Shown here in pieces: positions 16,644-24,342 of a stretch of 64,000 nt of DNA. The notes below the pieces were generated by a model. It searched no databases. It had not been told where the DNA came from and was given only the letters and a program-made list of their open reading frames with translations. The stretch is from NCBI RefSeq assembly GCF_041435015.1, contig NZ_CP107989.1, positions 3,534,001 through 3,598,000 of the forward strand. Direction: 5' to 3'. How positions within the stretch are numbered: position 1 is the first letter of the stretch; each line of letters starts with the position of its first letter. Source of the stretch: Streptomyces canus. Lineage in GTDB: Bacteria; Actinomycetota; Actinomycetes; Streptomycetales; Streptomycetaceae. The position numbers were made by a program, and so were the translations under genes.

Positions 16644-17741
16644 CTAGAGGTGTTCGGGTGCGTCGATGCCGAGCAGGGACAGGCCACCGGCCAGCACCGC
16701 CCCGGCGGCTTCGGCGAGCGCGAGCCGGGCACGGTGGGCGGCCGAGGGTTTCTCCGCACCACGAGGAAGGACGGCGGCGAGAAAAGGGAGAACGGCGTCG
16801 GCGACGGTGACGAGATGCCGGGCCAGGCGGTCGGGGGCGTGGTGCGCGGCGGCCGCCTGGAGGACGCGGGGGTGATCGGCGAGGGCGTGCCGCAGGGCGG
16901 TCGTGTCGTGTGTGCCCTGTACGACGGTTTCCGGTACGGCTGCCTGTGCGCCCCATAGGTCTGTGTCCCCGGGCTCGGCGTGGAAGCCCAGGTCGGCGGC
17001 ATTGCGGGTGAGCGCCCGGGTGCGGGCGTGGGCGTACCGGACGCGGAAGAGAGGGTTGCTCTCGCGCTGGACCAGGTGGTCGGCGGTGATGCGGGGCCGG
17101 TCGTGGAGGGCCGGGTGGAGAAGGGCCCAGCGGGCGGCGTCCCGGCCGAGGGGGGTGGGGTCGGCGGGGGCCGCCGGTACGGGGCGCACGTTGACGTCGA
17201 GGGGAGCGGGGGCGTCGGGGGTGCCGTATGCGTCGATGTGGACGCCGAGGATGTGCCCCCACTCGGGCTCGGGCCTCTCGGCACAGCTGGTGCGGACGAG
17301 GGCGCCCTGGGAACGGAGGATGCGGGCGACAGCGTCCATGACGACGACGGCGCGGACCTCGTGGGGGGCGTGCAGCTGCACGAGCCGGCCGGTGGGCCGG
17401 TCGGCGTGACCGTACCGATGACCGCTCAGCAGGATCTCCCGTACGAGGGCCGTCTCGGTCCCCCGCAGGCTGATGTTGAGGAACCCGGGTCCGGTGACGA
17501 CGACGTCGCTGATGCCGTCCGTCCGGACGAGGCGTTCCCGGAGGATCTCGGCGACCCGGAGCGGTGGCTGCCCGGCGGGCCGGGCGAGCTGGAGGGCGAC
17601 GTTGGTGGCGTAGTCACCACAGCCACCGGGTCCCGGGGGCGTGAGGCTGGTCCGCCCCGGCACGGCCACGTCCAGCTCCCCGTCGTCGACAGCACGACGC
17701 ACCGCGCGCAGCACGGTACGGGAGAGCTCGACGGGGGTCAC
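16644..17741 (-). CDS. Catalytically degenerate arginyl-tRNA synthetase paralogue
   Basis: 365 aa against about 550-590 for ArgRS. The N-terminal additional domain is kept (GDYATNVALQLA at 42-53, GPGFLNISL at 84-92) and so is the C-terminal anticodon-binding domain (DAARWALL..., NPLFRVRYAHARTRAL). In between, the region matching the HIGH box reads HAPHEVRAVVVMDAVARIL, so the catalytic HxGH is lost, and no KMSK-like loop is present. It cannot be expected to charge tRNA; tRNA binding, an amidoligase-type role or regulation of the downstream lysA are options. GTG start; no ribosome site, but TACGCT lies 6 bp before it, fitting a leaderless message. Confidence 0.75.
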   Translation of the reverse strand: MTPVELSRTVLRAVRRAVDDGELDVAVPGRTSLTPPGPGGCGDYATNVALQLARPAGQPPLRVAEILRERLVRTDGISDVVVTGPGFLNISLRGTETALVREILLSGHRYGHADRPTGRLVQLHAPHEVRAVVVMDAVARILRSQGALVRTSCAERPEPEWGHILGVHIDAYGTPDAPAPLDVNVRPVPAAPADPTPLGRDAARWALLHPALHDRPRITADHLVQRESNPLFRVRYAHARTRALTRNAADLGFHAEPGDTDLWGAQAAVPETVVQGTHDTTALRHALADHPRVLQAAAAHHAPDRLARHLVTVADAVLPFLAAVLPRGAEKPSAAHRARLALAEAAGAVLAGGLSLLGIDAPEHL

Positions 17742-17862
17742 GGGACAAGCGTATGGGAGGAGGGGGGTGGGAAGGCGAGCGGGTTTGGGCGGAGGTCCGG
17801 GATGTGGACGGTCGACCGTCGCAGGCCGGGGGGCAAGGGGGAACAGGGGTGTCCGCCCCTCT

Positions 17863-17916
17863 GGGGAGGTCGACGTCACGGGGGAGGTCGACGTCACTGG
17901 AGAGGGCGATGTCATG
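17863..17916. repeat. 18-bp tandem repeats
   Basis: GGGGAGGTCGACGTCAC occurs at 17863-17879 and 17881-17897, followed by a decayed third unit. They lie in the about 195-bp gap between the receiver gene and the ArgRS-like gene; no function is evident. Confidence 0.75.
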
Positions 17917-17936
17917 GGGAACCGCTGTCCGGGTGA

Positions 17937-18422
17937 TCAGCCGCCGGCGCGACCGGCCCGCTCGGCGTCTCCGCCTCCGAGGACGCCCCCGACCAGGCGA
18001 CCGTCCTCGGCACCGGCGGCACCGGCGCCGGGAAGCCGCTCTTGCGTGCTCTGCTCCATCAACTGCCGTACGAGCCGTACGAGTTCGGCGGGCTCGAAGG
18101 GCTTGGCGAGGAAGGCGTCGACGCCGGCGTCGAGACCGCTGTCGACCTCGTGCCGCGTACAGGCACTGACGATGGCGAGGGGAAGGTGAGCCGTCCGGGG
18201 GTCGGAACGCAGCCGCGCGGCGGTCCGCAGTCCGTCCAGCCGCGGCATGACCACATCGAGGGTCACGACATCGGGCCGCACCTGATGAACGACATCCAGA
18301 CACTCGACACCATCGGCCGCGGTCACGACCTCGAGACCCTCCAGCTCGAGATTGACCCTGATCAACTGCCGGATGACCTTGTTGTCGTCCACAACAAGCA
18401 CCCGACCCGACGCGCCTGGCAC
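17937..18422 (-). CDS. Stand-alone CheY-like response-regulator receiver
   Basis: 161 aa. A receiver domain (VLVVDDNKVIRQL; phospho-acceptor Asp56 in PDVVTLDVVMPRLDG; LAIVSAC and AFLAKPF with the conserved Lys) and a disordered 35-residue Gly/Ala tail, with no DNA-binding domain and no kinase beside it. GTG start with TACTCT exactly 6 bp upstream, so probably a leaderless transcript. It must signal through protein contact or serve a distant kinase. Confidence 0.88.
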   Translation of the reverse strand: MPGASGRVLVVDDNKVIRQLIRVNLELEGLEVVTAADGVECLDVVHQVRPDVVTLDVVMPRLDGLRTAARLRSDPRTAHLPLAIVSACTRHEVDSGLDAGVDAFLAKPFEPAELVRLVRQLMEQSTQERLPGAGAAGAEDGRLVGGVLGGGDAERAGRAGG

Positions 18423-18588
18423 AACTCGAGAGTAGGTGCGGACCGGCCACCGCGTCCGGGTTTTCCCCACTTCCACCCCACCGGGGAACCCACACCGGGG
18501 CACCGCCGCGAAACCCGTTCCTGATCACCCCGAGGGAGCTGGTAGTGTTCTACCCGTCGCCGCGAGCCACCAACTCCGCGCCCGACAC

Positions 18589-18660
18589 GCCCCCGTAGCT
18601 CAGGGGATAGAGCAACGGCCTCCGGAGCCGTGTGCGCAGGTTCGAATCCTGCCGGGGGCA
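18589..18660 (+). tRNA. tRNA-Arg (anticodon CCG)
   Basis: 72 nt with full cloverleaf: acceptor GCCCCCG/CGGGGGC, D stem GCTC/GAGC, anticodon stem ACGGC/GCCGT with loop CTCCGGA, T arm GCAGG-TTCGAAT-CCTGC, discriminator A. CCG reads the CGG codon. Such tRNA genes are usual integration sites in Streptomyces, and the DNA to the right is of accessory type. Confidence 0.97.
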
Positions 18661-19116
18661 CTCGCCACACAGCCAGCAAGAATCACGCGCTGAGCTGGGC
18701 GGATGCCGACATGAGGGAGCGGGAGTCAGTCTCACTGACTCCCGCTCTTTCTCGTTGTCTCTCATGGTTTGCGTGTGAGGAGCGTGTGACCCTACGGCCG
18801 TTACGTGCGCGCTGCCTATGGGTTCCGTCCGGCCTCCCCCAACGCCTTCGATACCGCCCCGGAAGGCCAGCGCCGCCCGCACACGCCGCAACCAGCTACC
18901 CGCACGCCGACTGCCGCTCCCCAGCCCAGTCCGGCGGTCGACTTCAGCTACCGGCCCCCGCCGTCACAGTTTGTACGGATGGCTCCGCCTCCCACTCCAC
19001 CGGCCATGGAACCTGCTCCTGGAACGGCGGCATATCCCCCTGGAGGGGAGCTCCGTTCGCTCGGCCGAGGGTCGCCACTCGAAGCACATTTCGGAACTGC
19101 GGGACAGTCGGGGATC
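18661..19116. other. Gene-poor stretch after tRNA-Arg
   Basis: Apart from the terminator at 18717-18747 I see no gene I would defend. A plus-strand Pro-rich reading frame spans 18805-19242 but has no recognisable domain and runs antisense into the next gene. No integrase gene or intact attachment site is visible. Confidence 0.5.
18717..18747 (+). terminator. Strong terminator after tRNA-Arg
   Basis: GAGCGGGAGTCAGT pairs perfectly with ACTGACTCCCGCTC around a 3-nt loop, followed by TTTCTCGTTGTCT. It sits 57 bp after the tRNA. Confidence 0.92.
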
Positions 19117-19791
19117 TCAGTCTGTTTCCCTCACATAGCAGCCCGAATATTTTCTGGATGCGAACTTAGGAAGATCGTTGCGGAAAAAATAGATCGACCG
19201 GTCATGAGCTCCGCTTCGGATCTCCTTGACAGCTCTCTCTGACATGATCAGGCAGAATTTTTTGGTCAGCGGACTACGTTCCGCCGTCCGGCGCAATTTA
19301 AGCGATCCCTCATACCGGCCAGGCTGGAAGCCCCACCTGCCTGCCTGGAACAAGAATGTCGGCTGCTGAGGCTTGTCCTGACTCACGATGAACGGGGCCG
19401 GATCGGCAGACCATCGATACGAGATAAATTCTTTGACCGGATCGAAATCCCATACACCAACCTCTTTCCAATAGAAGTCCGGCCTCTTCGATGACGAAAT
19501 TGAACCGCTGGGAGTCAGTTGGAGATGTGCGTCGCGAATGACGTCGACATCTTGGGTCTTGATCCTGGAAGACACTGTCGGCTGAACATAAAAGTGAGCA
19601 TCTGCACCATCCAGCCCGATACGAAAGAGATGAGGTAGTGTCACATCTACTTTAGGCTGCTCTTGGAGGTCTGCGAAGTTGTAGGCGGAAAGAGCCAGGG
19701 CGACGACAGCAGCGGCAGTGGCAGCCCACTTGTGGACGGCATCGAGAACATTCCTCCTGGACGCTGCCTCTCCCTCACTGCTGCCAGTCAT
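19117..19791 (-). CDS. Membrane-anchored protein of unknown function
   Basis: 224 aa. A short cytoplasmic N-terminus, one membrane helix (about 24-44, WAATAAAVVALALSAYNFA) and a beta-rich external domain with no motif I recognise. Codon use is clearly less GC-rich than the flanking core genes (many AAA, ATA, TTT codons), which marks it as acquired. ATG with no strong ribosome site. It is the first clear gene to the right of tRNA-Arg. Confidence 0.65.
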   Translation of the reverse strand: MTGSSEGEAASRRNVLDAVHKWAATAAAVVALALSAYNFADLQEQPKVDVTLPHLFRIGLDGADAHFYVQPTVSSRIKTQDVDVIRDAHLQLTPSGSISSSKRPDFYWKEVGVWDFDPVKEFISYRWSADPAPFIVSQDKPQQPTFLFQAGRWGFQPGRYEGSLKLRRTAERSPLTKKFCLIMSERAVKEIRSGAHDRSIYFFRNDLPKFASRKYSGCYVRETD

Positions 19792-20206
19792 GTTCTTAAT
19801 CTGCCCTCGATCACAGCTCTCCGCTCGCGGCGTTGGTCCGTATGGTCAACGGCATGAGTACACGGCTAACAACGGCTAACCTCGGGCATACAGGGCTATC
19901 CACCTAAAGCAAATGCCCTCTGAGCGGTCGAGTCGTCGCGGGGCTCCGGGCGGCCAAGTCATTTGAGTCGTCAGACGGCGACAAGCTCACAGCCATACCC
20001 GGAACCCCCGGGCCCCGACGATCTTACGAATGACCGACTCAGACCCACGCTTGGAAGGTGGGACAATCCGACTACGGGCCGCGAGCACTGCGAATCGTCA
20101 CCACAGGGTGGGCACTTGCAGCATCCACCGCCCCTCCGAGGGAACTACCAGGTTGTTCTCTTCTGGGGGAACCCTCTGCCACCGGGCGCCACATTCGCCG
20201 GGCTAG
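19792..20206. other. Intergenic accessory stretch
   Basis: About 415 bp with only a short repeat CGGCTAAC(A)ACGGCTAAC near 19865 and a weak 100-codon plus-strand frame from a TTG (19963) without recognisable features. I see no supported gene. Confidence 0.4.
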
Positions 20207-20600
20207 CCTCGATCGTTCATGAGGGTCCGCGCGCTTGCTGGCGGGCCCTTTGGGGTGGGTGTTGATGGGGGTTTTCGGAGTCTGGGCAGGTTGAATGCCC
20301 GGCTGTCGCGTCGATCGTGCACCGCCCGGGCCTTCCGCCACGGCTCAAGCGCCGCCGAGAACGCCGCATCCAGACCGGTCTTGCGGACCGTCTCGACCAG
20401 CAGCACCGCACCCGCCTGCGAAACCAGTGCGCGACCGCCGCCCTCTACGCGGACACGCGGGTAGGACCCGATACGCTTCTTCACCTGGTGCCTCCGGCGG
20501 TGGCGGGACAAGGACCTCAGCAATCCTCATTCTCGCTGGTCAGAGGTACTTCTGCTTTCATGATCACGAGTCGGGCAGCCCACTTCGTGAAAGCGGGAGG
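20207..20600 (-). mobile_element. Internally deleted IS1380-type element
   Basis: 394 bp. The outer ends are imperfect inverted repeats (CCTCGATCGTTCATGAGG left; CCTCCCGCTTTCACGAAG right, read inwards). Inside, minus-strand 20484-20314 encodes the first 57 residues of an IS1380-family transposase (VKKRIGSYPRVRVEGGGRA...LEPWRKARAVHD), then the frame jumps to the far end. It cannot move by itself. The same right end recurs at 24198. Confidence 0.75.
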
Positions 20601-20623
20601 CTGATTAATGCCTGGAGTCGTGA

Positions 20624-21526
20624 TCAGAGGGTCAGTACGACGCGCTCGTGCACCTGACCGCCTTCGAGCAGACGGTGCGCCTCGCTGGCGTCCCGCATGC
20701 GCATGGTTCTGTACTCCCGCAGCCGGAGCCGCCCCCGCGCCAGCATGGACATGGTGTCCTCCAACGCGTGAGGAGCCCGCTCCGGACTGGGATGTGACAG
20801 CCTGACACCGAAGTCCCCCGCAGCGGGGTCGGACAAGGTGATGACGCGGTCGGCGGCTCCGGTCAACGCGATCGCGTCCGCCAGCACTCCCTTGCCAGAC
20901 GCGTCGAACGCGAAGTCGACAGCCCCGACACTCCGGACCGCGTCCACCAACTCCGCGCCGTAGCGTACGGGCGTGGCACCCAGGGACGTGACCAGTGCGT
21001 CGTCCCGCGCGCCTACGGCACTCACCACTTTGATGCCCTGAGCGACAGCCAACTGCGTTGCGATCAAGCCGACAGCCCCACCACCACCGAGGATCAGCAG
21101 CGTGTCGCCCGTCTTCACCGCCATCTGCCGCAGAACCCCTGCTGCCGCCTCCGCCGAGGCCGGCAGAGAGGCTGCGGCAGCCCACGGGACGGAAGGCGGC
21201 TTCTCGACCCACATCGAGGCAACCGCGTATTCAGCGTAGCCACCAAGGTCGAAAAGCAGTGCTGCTACTTCTTCGCCGATCTGCGTTCCGTTCACTCCGG
21301 GCCCGACTGCGTCGACAGTGCCGGCTGCCTCGAAGCCGAGTACGGCGTTTCGCCGTAGCGAAAAGGCCTTGAGTCGACCCGACCGCAGGGCCAGGTCGGT
21401 CGGGCCGACGCCCGCGGCTTTCACCTTCACCCTGATCTGCCCCTCGCCCGGCTGGGGAAGCGGGACATCAGCCCATCGCAGCACGTCAGGACCGCCGAGG
21501 TCGGTCAGCGTGATCGCTTTTGGCAT
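20624..21526 (-). CDS. Medium-chain dehydrogenase/reductase, quinone-oxidoreductase type
   Basis: 300 aa. GroES-like N-terminus (GPDVLRWADVPLPQPGEGQIRVKVKAAGVGPTDLALRSG) and a Rossmann domain with GDTLLILGGGGAVGLIATQLA, an NADPH-type signature. No zinc-binding cysteines, so a zinc-free QOR-like enzyme acting on quinones or enones. First cargo gene between two IS1380 remnants. ATG start. Confidence 0.85.
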   Translation of the reverse strand: MPKAITLTDLGGPDVLRWADVPLPQPGEGQIRVKVKAAGVGPTDLALRSGRLKAFSLRRNAVLGFEAAGTVDAVGPGVNGTQIGEEVAALLFDLGGYAEYAVASMWVEKPPSVPWAAAASLPASAEAAAGVLRQMAVKTGDTLLILGGGGAVGLIATQLAVAQGIKVVSAVGARDDALVTSLGATPVRYGAELVDAVRSVGAVDFAFDASGKGVLADAIALTGAADRVITLSDPAAGDFGVRLSHPSPERAPHALEDTMSMLARGRLRLREYRTMRMRDASEAHRLLEGGQVHERVVLTL

Positions 21527-21799
21527 GTTTCCTCCGTCGTGAAGTCCATGATTCCGTGTAACGCCGTTGAAAGCGTTCCGGTGGGCCGTACATCAGGCCC
21601 GGTTGTAGCGGGCCAGGCGGGGCCGGCGGGGCAGAGCATCGGCATCGGTGCCCACAGGCGCTTGCGCAAGCCCTCCGTTCACACACCGTCCCGAACTCGG
21701 CTCGCGCGTGAACGGCGGGTCGGGCGCCTTGGATCAGCCTTCGGGACGCCGACTGCCGTGGACTGTGTCGAGCAGGTAAGAGATCAAATGCGCTTGTGC
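21527..21799. other. Spacer between oxidoreductase and SDR genes
   Basis: 273 bp without a supported gene. It must hold the promoter of the oxidoreductase gene, but no clear -35/-10 pair stands out. Confidence 0.4.
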
Positions 21800-22852
21800 C
21801 TATGCGGGATGCGCGACGGGCAGGAGGCCGAGCTCCAGGAGGCTTTCGGCGGTGGCCGCGACGGCGTCGTCGCTGCTACGGGGATTCCAGTCGAGAACGG
21901 TTCGGGCCTTGTCGTTGCTGACGTGGCGGATCTTGCCGAGGTTGGACAGCACGCCCTTCAGTGCCGGGTTGGCCTCGGCGGCCTTGCGTACCGTCTCGTC
22001 CGGAAGCTCGGTGGCCGGGACGGCACTGGCTGCGTCGCCGAGCCGGTCGCGGATGGCGAGTGCGATCTGGTGCAGAGAGACGGCGTCGCCAGCGGCGGCG
22101 ATGAAGCGTTCGCCGGCTGCCCTGGGGTCGGTCATGGCCTTCAGGTGCAGGTCGGCTGCGTCCCGGACATCGACGACGGCGAAGTACAGGCGGGGTACGC
22201 CCGGCATGGCGCCACTGAACAGGCCGGTGATCATGTTGATCGAGGAGGAGTGGTCGCTGCCGACGACGGGGCCGAAGATGCCGACCGGGGCGACGGTGGC
22301 GAGCTGGAGGCCATCGCCCTCGCGCTCGACGAAGTCCCAGGCGGCTCGCTCGGCCAGCGCCTTGGACCTGATGTAGGCGGGGATGTCGCTGTCCGGGGCG
22401 GTCCAGTCGTTCTCGGTGAAGGGCCGTTCGGTGGCGGGCCTGCCGTAGCCGACGGCGGCGAACGAGGAGGTGACCACAACGCGTTCGACGCCTGCGTCGC
22501 GGGCGGCACGCAACACGCGCAGCGTGCCTTCCCGGGCCGGGACGATCAGGTCGTCCTCGTGGTCGGGCTCGCCGCTCGGGAAGGGGGAGGCGGTGTGCAG
22601 GATGTAGCGGCCGCCCGCCACCGCCTCGGCCCATCCCTCATCCGCGGTGAGGTCCGCCTCCACGAAAGTGAGCCGCTCACCCGCATCCACGCCCATGGCC
22701 TCCAGGTCCGTGCGGACCTGCGCCTCGCGGCTGAGGGTCCGCACGGTGGTGCGGACCTGGTAGCCCTCACCGAGTGCCTGGGCGATCACGCGGCCGCCCA
22801 GGAAGCCGGAGCCTCCGGTGACCAGGACGGTATCGGTCGAAGTGCTGCTCAT
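21800..22852 (-). CDS. Extended SDR, aldehyde/dihydroflavonol-reductase-like
   Basis: 350 aa. NAD(P) motif VLVTGGSGFLGGRVIAQAL, DLTADEGW, catalytic Ser (VVTSSFAAVGYG) and the YIRSK motif giving Tyr and Lys of the YxxxK pair. Close in type to NADPH aldehyde reductases of the dihydroflavonol reductase group. Start taken at the ATG with AAGGA 8 bp upstream; a TTG two codons earlier is too close to it. It follows tetR by 81 bp on the same strand, so the two are likely one operon. Confidence 0.88.
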   Translation of the reverse strand: MSSTSTDTVLVTGGSGFLGGRVIAQALGEGYQVRTTVRTLSREAQVRTDLEAMGVDAGERLTFVEADLTADEGWAEAVAGGRYILHTASPFPSGEPDHEDDLIVPAREGTLRVLRAARDAGVERVVVTSSFAAVGYGRPATERPFTENDWTAPDSDIPAYIRSKALAERAAWDFVEREGDGLQLATVAPVGIFGPVVGSDHSSSINMITGLFSGAMPGVPRLYFAVVDVRDAADLHLKAMTDPRAAGERFIAAAGDAVSLHQIALAIRDRLGDAASAVPATELPDETVRKAAEANPALKGVLSNLGKIRHVSNDKARTVLDWNPRSSDDAVAATAESLLELGLLPVAHPA

Positions 22853-22933
22853 GGCCAAGTTCCTTTGTCTTCTTGTCCTCGTCCTGGCCGGCCCCGAGGG
22901 CGTCGGCCATGGCGAGGAAGGGGGCAGCTGCGG

Positions 22934-23524
22934 CTAACTGGTCAGCGCCGGCAACAGCAGGGCGTCCATCACCGCGATGAGCTGGTCGGCGTCGGCCTCG
23001 GTGCCGGTGAAGAGCTTCTCCACGAAGACGCTGCCCATCAGGAACATCTCGGAGTGCGCCAGGGCCGGATTGTCGGGACGGATCGTTCCGCGCTCGACGT
23101 GCCGGGCCAGGATGGTGCGCAGCGCGTCGAGGTAGGGGGCAAACAGGACATCCCGCAGTGCCTGGGCGAGGGCCGGGTCGGACACGACCGCCTGCCAGAT
23201 TCCCAGGGTCGGAGCACCCTTGCGGTGCGGTGCCGGCATCATGCGGGCCAGCGCCACCAGGTCATCGCGGAGGCTTCCGGCGTCGATGTGCGGCAGCGGC
23301 GGGTACTTGCGCGCCATCATCGCCGTGATCACAAGCTTGGGCTTGTTCTCCCACTGCCGGTACAGCGTGGCCGTGCTCGCTTTCGTCCGTCTGGCCACCT
23401 CGTCCACGGTCGCCTGCTCGTAGCCGACCTCGGCGACCAGGTCGAAGGTGACGTCGAGGATCTCGCGCTCGCGCTCCTCCGTCAGCCGCTTGCGCCGGTT
23501 GGAGGTCGGTGCCTGCTTGCTCAT
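22934..23524 (-). CDS. TetR-family transcriptional regulator
   Basis: 196 aa. N-terminal helix-turn-helix (ILDVTFDLVAEVGYEQATVDEVARRTKASTATLYRQW) and a TetR_C-type ligand domain. A strong promoter and palindromic operator lie directly upstream (23582-23627), so it very probably represses itself and the following SDR gene. ATG start; about 70-nt leader. Confidence 0.92.
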   Translation of the reverse strand: MSKQAPTSNRRKRLTEEREREILDVTFDLVAEVGYEQATVDEVARRTKASTATLYRQWENKPKLVITAMMARKYPPLPHIDAGSLRDDLVALARMMPAPHRKGAPTLGIWQAVVSDPALAQALRDVLFAPYLDALRTILARHVERGTIRPDNPALAHSEMFLMGSVFVEKLFTGTEADADQLIAVMDALLLPALTS

Positions 23525-23581
23525 CAGTGATTCCCGTCGTCCAAGTTGCCGGTCCACGCCCGTCCACCTGGACGGCAAGGA

Positions 23582-23599
23582 TCGAAAACGCGTTTTCGA
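23582..23599. promoter_or_regulatory. Palindromic operator for the tetR gene
   Basis: Perfect 18-bp palindrome TCGAAAACGCGTTTTCGA at the expected transcription start of tetR. A second half-site CGTTTTCGA lies at 23605-23613 inside the promoter spacer, and GATAAGCGATTATC (23612-23625) is a further imperfect dyad over the -35. Confidence 0.75.
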
Positions 23600-23627
23600 C
23601 AGTACGTTTTCGATAAGCGATTATCAA
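23599..23627 (-). promoter_or_regulatory. Promoter of tetR-SDR operon
   Basis: Minus strand TTGATA (23627-23622), 17-bp spacer, TACTGT (23604-23599), an excellent housekeeping-sigma match in this high-GC genome, overlapped by the operator half-sites. Confidence 0.75.
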
Positions 23628-23864
23628 GTCTGCCGCGAAGCGCGTCGGCACGGTGGTCTCGACGCCGTCTGGGAGGGCCGGGTGATCGGCGGAAGCCCGA
23701 CCGCGCGCTGCGTCGTCCATCCGAGGGACCAGATACGGGGTGCGCACGCTCCTGCAAGTCCCGCCCGGCAAGCGTCAGTTGCGGAGAGTGTCCGTGCTGC
23801 GAGCAGGTGCTCCGGTCGCGTTCCGCGTCGTGGTGTAGGCGATCAAGCGTTGCGGGTTCCGGTA

Positions 23865-23990
23865 CCGGATCCACAGGAGTCGGCGGTACTTGCGGAAGTC
23901 GTAGCCTCGGTCGGCATACAGGCGCTTCGGCTTGTGGCGGGGACGGCCGCGCCGGCCCCGGATGCGCGGGATCGCGTCCACGAGCGGGAT
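23865..23990 (-). pseudogene. IS5-family transposase fragment
   Basis: About 42 codons, IPLVDAIPRIRGRRGRPR through LYADRGYDFRKYRRLLWIR, match the catalytic-core region of IS5-type transposases (the DRGYD acidic motif). Sequence then diverges. It abuts the IS1380 fragment, so two insertion sequences were joined by deletion. Confidence 0.75.
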
Positions 23991-24001
23991 GCGCTGGCCA
24001 C

Positions 24002-24198
24002 CCCGACCTGTGAGACCACCGCCCTGCCGCCGCCCTCGATACGGACACGCGGGTAGGACCCGATACGCTTCTTCACCTGGAAAGTGCCCCCGACGGCGGC
24101 GGGAACAAGAACTTCAGTAATCCTCATTCTCGCTGGTCAGAGGAGCTTTCCACTTTCGTGATCACCAGTCGGACAGCTCACCTCGTGAAAGCGCGAGG
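24002..24198 (-). mobile_element. IS1380-type end with transposase N-terminus
   Basis: 24076-24002 encodes VKKRIGSYPRVRIEGGGRAV and 24198-24077 repeats the terminal and leader sequence of the element at 20600. Both copies have the same orientation, so the three genes at 20.6-23.5 kb are framed by direct repeats. Confidence 0.75.
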
Positions 24199-24207
24199 CT
24201 AGACTGT

Positions 24208-24237
24208 CCGGCCCTGCCCTGCCCGGCCCTGCCCTGC
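24208..24237. repeat. 15-bp tandem duplication
   Basis: CCGGCCCTGCCCTGC twice in a row, 10 bp outside the IS1380 remnant end. Possibly a repair scar. Confidence 0.7.
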
Positions 24238-24342
24238 CGTGTGGTGCGGATGCCGGACGGGTCGTACCGAACGGGCTGGCGGCCCGCGGGCCGTGGCCCG
24301 GTCCTCAAGTCGCTCAGCGCTGGACCCGCCGAATCATGGGGG

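Noticed and set aside
18550..18891. Minus-strand frame containing RQDSNLRTRLRRP across the tRNA
   Set aside because: This peptide is the familiar false translation of a tRNA gene in reverse; the tRNA fold is perfect.
18805..19242. Pro-rich 145-codon plus-strand frame
   Set aside because: No start with a ribosome site, no domain, and its end is antisense to the better supported gene at 19117-19791.
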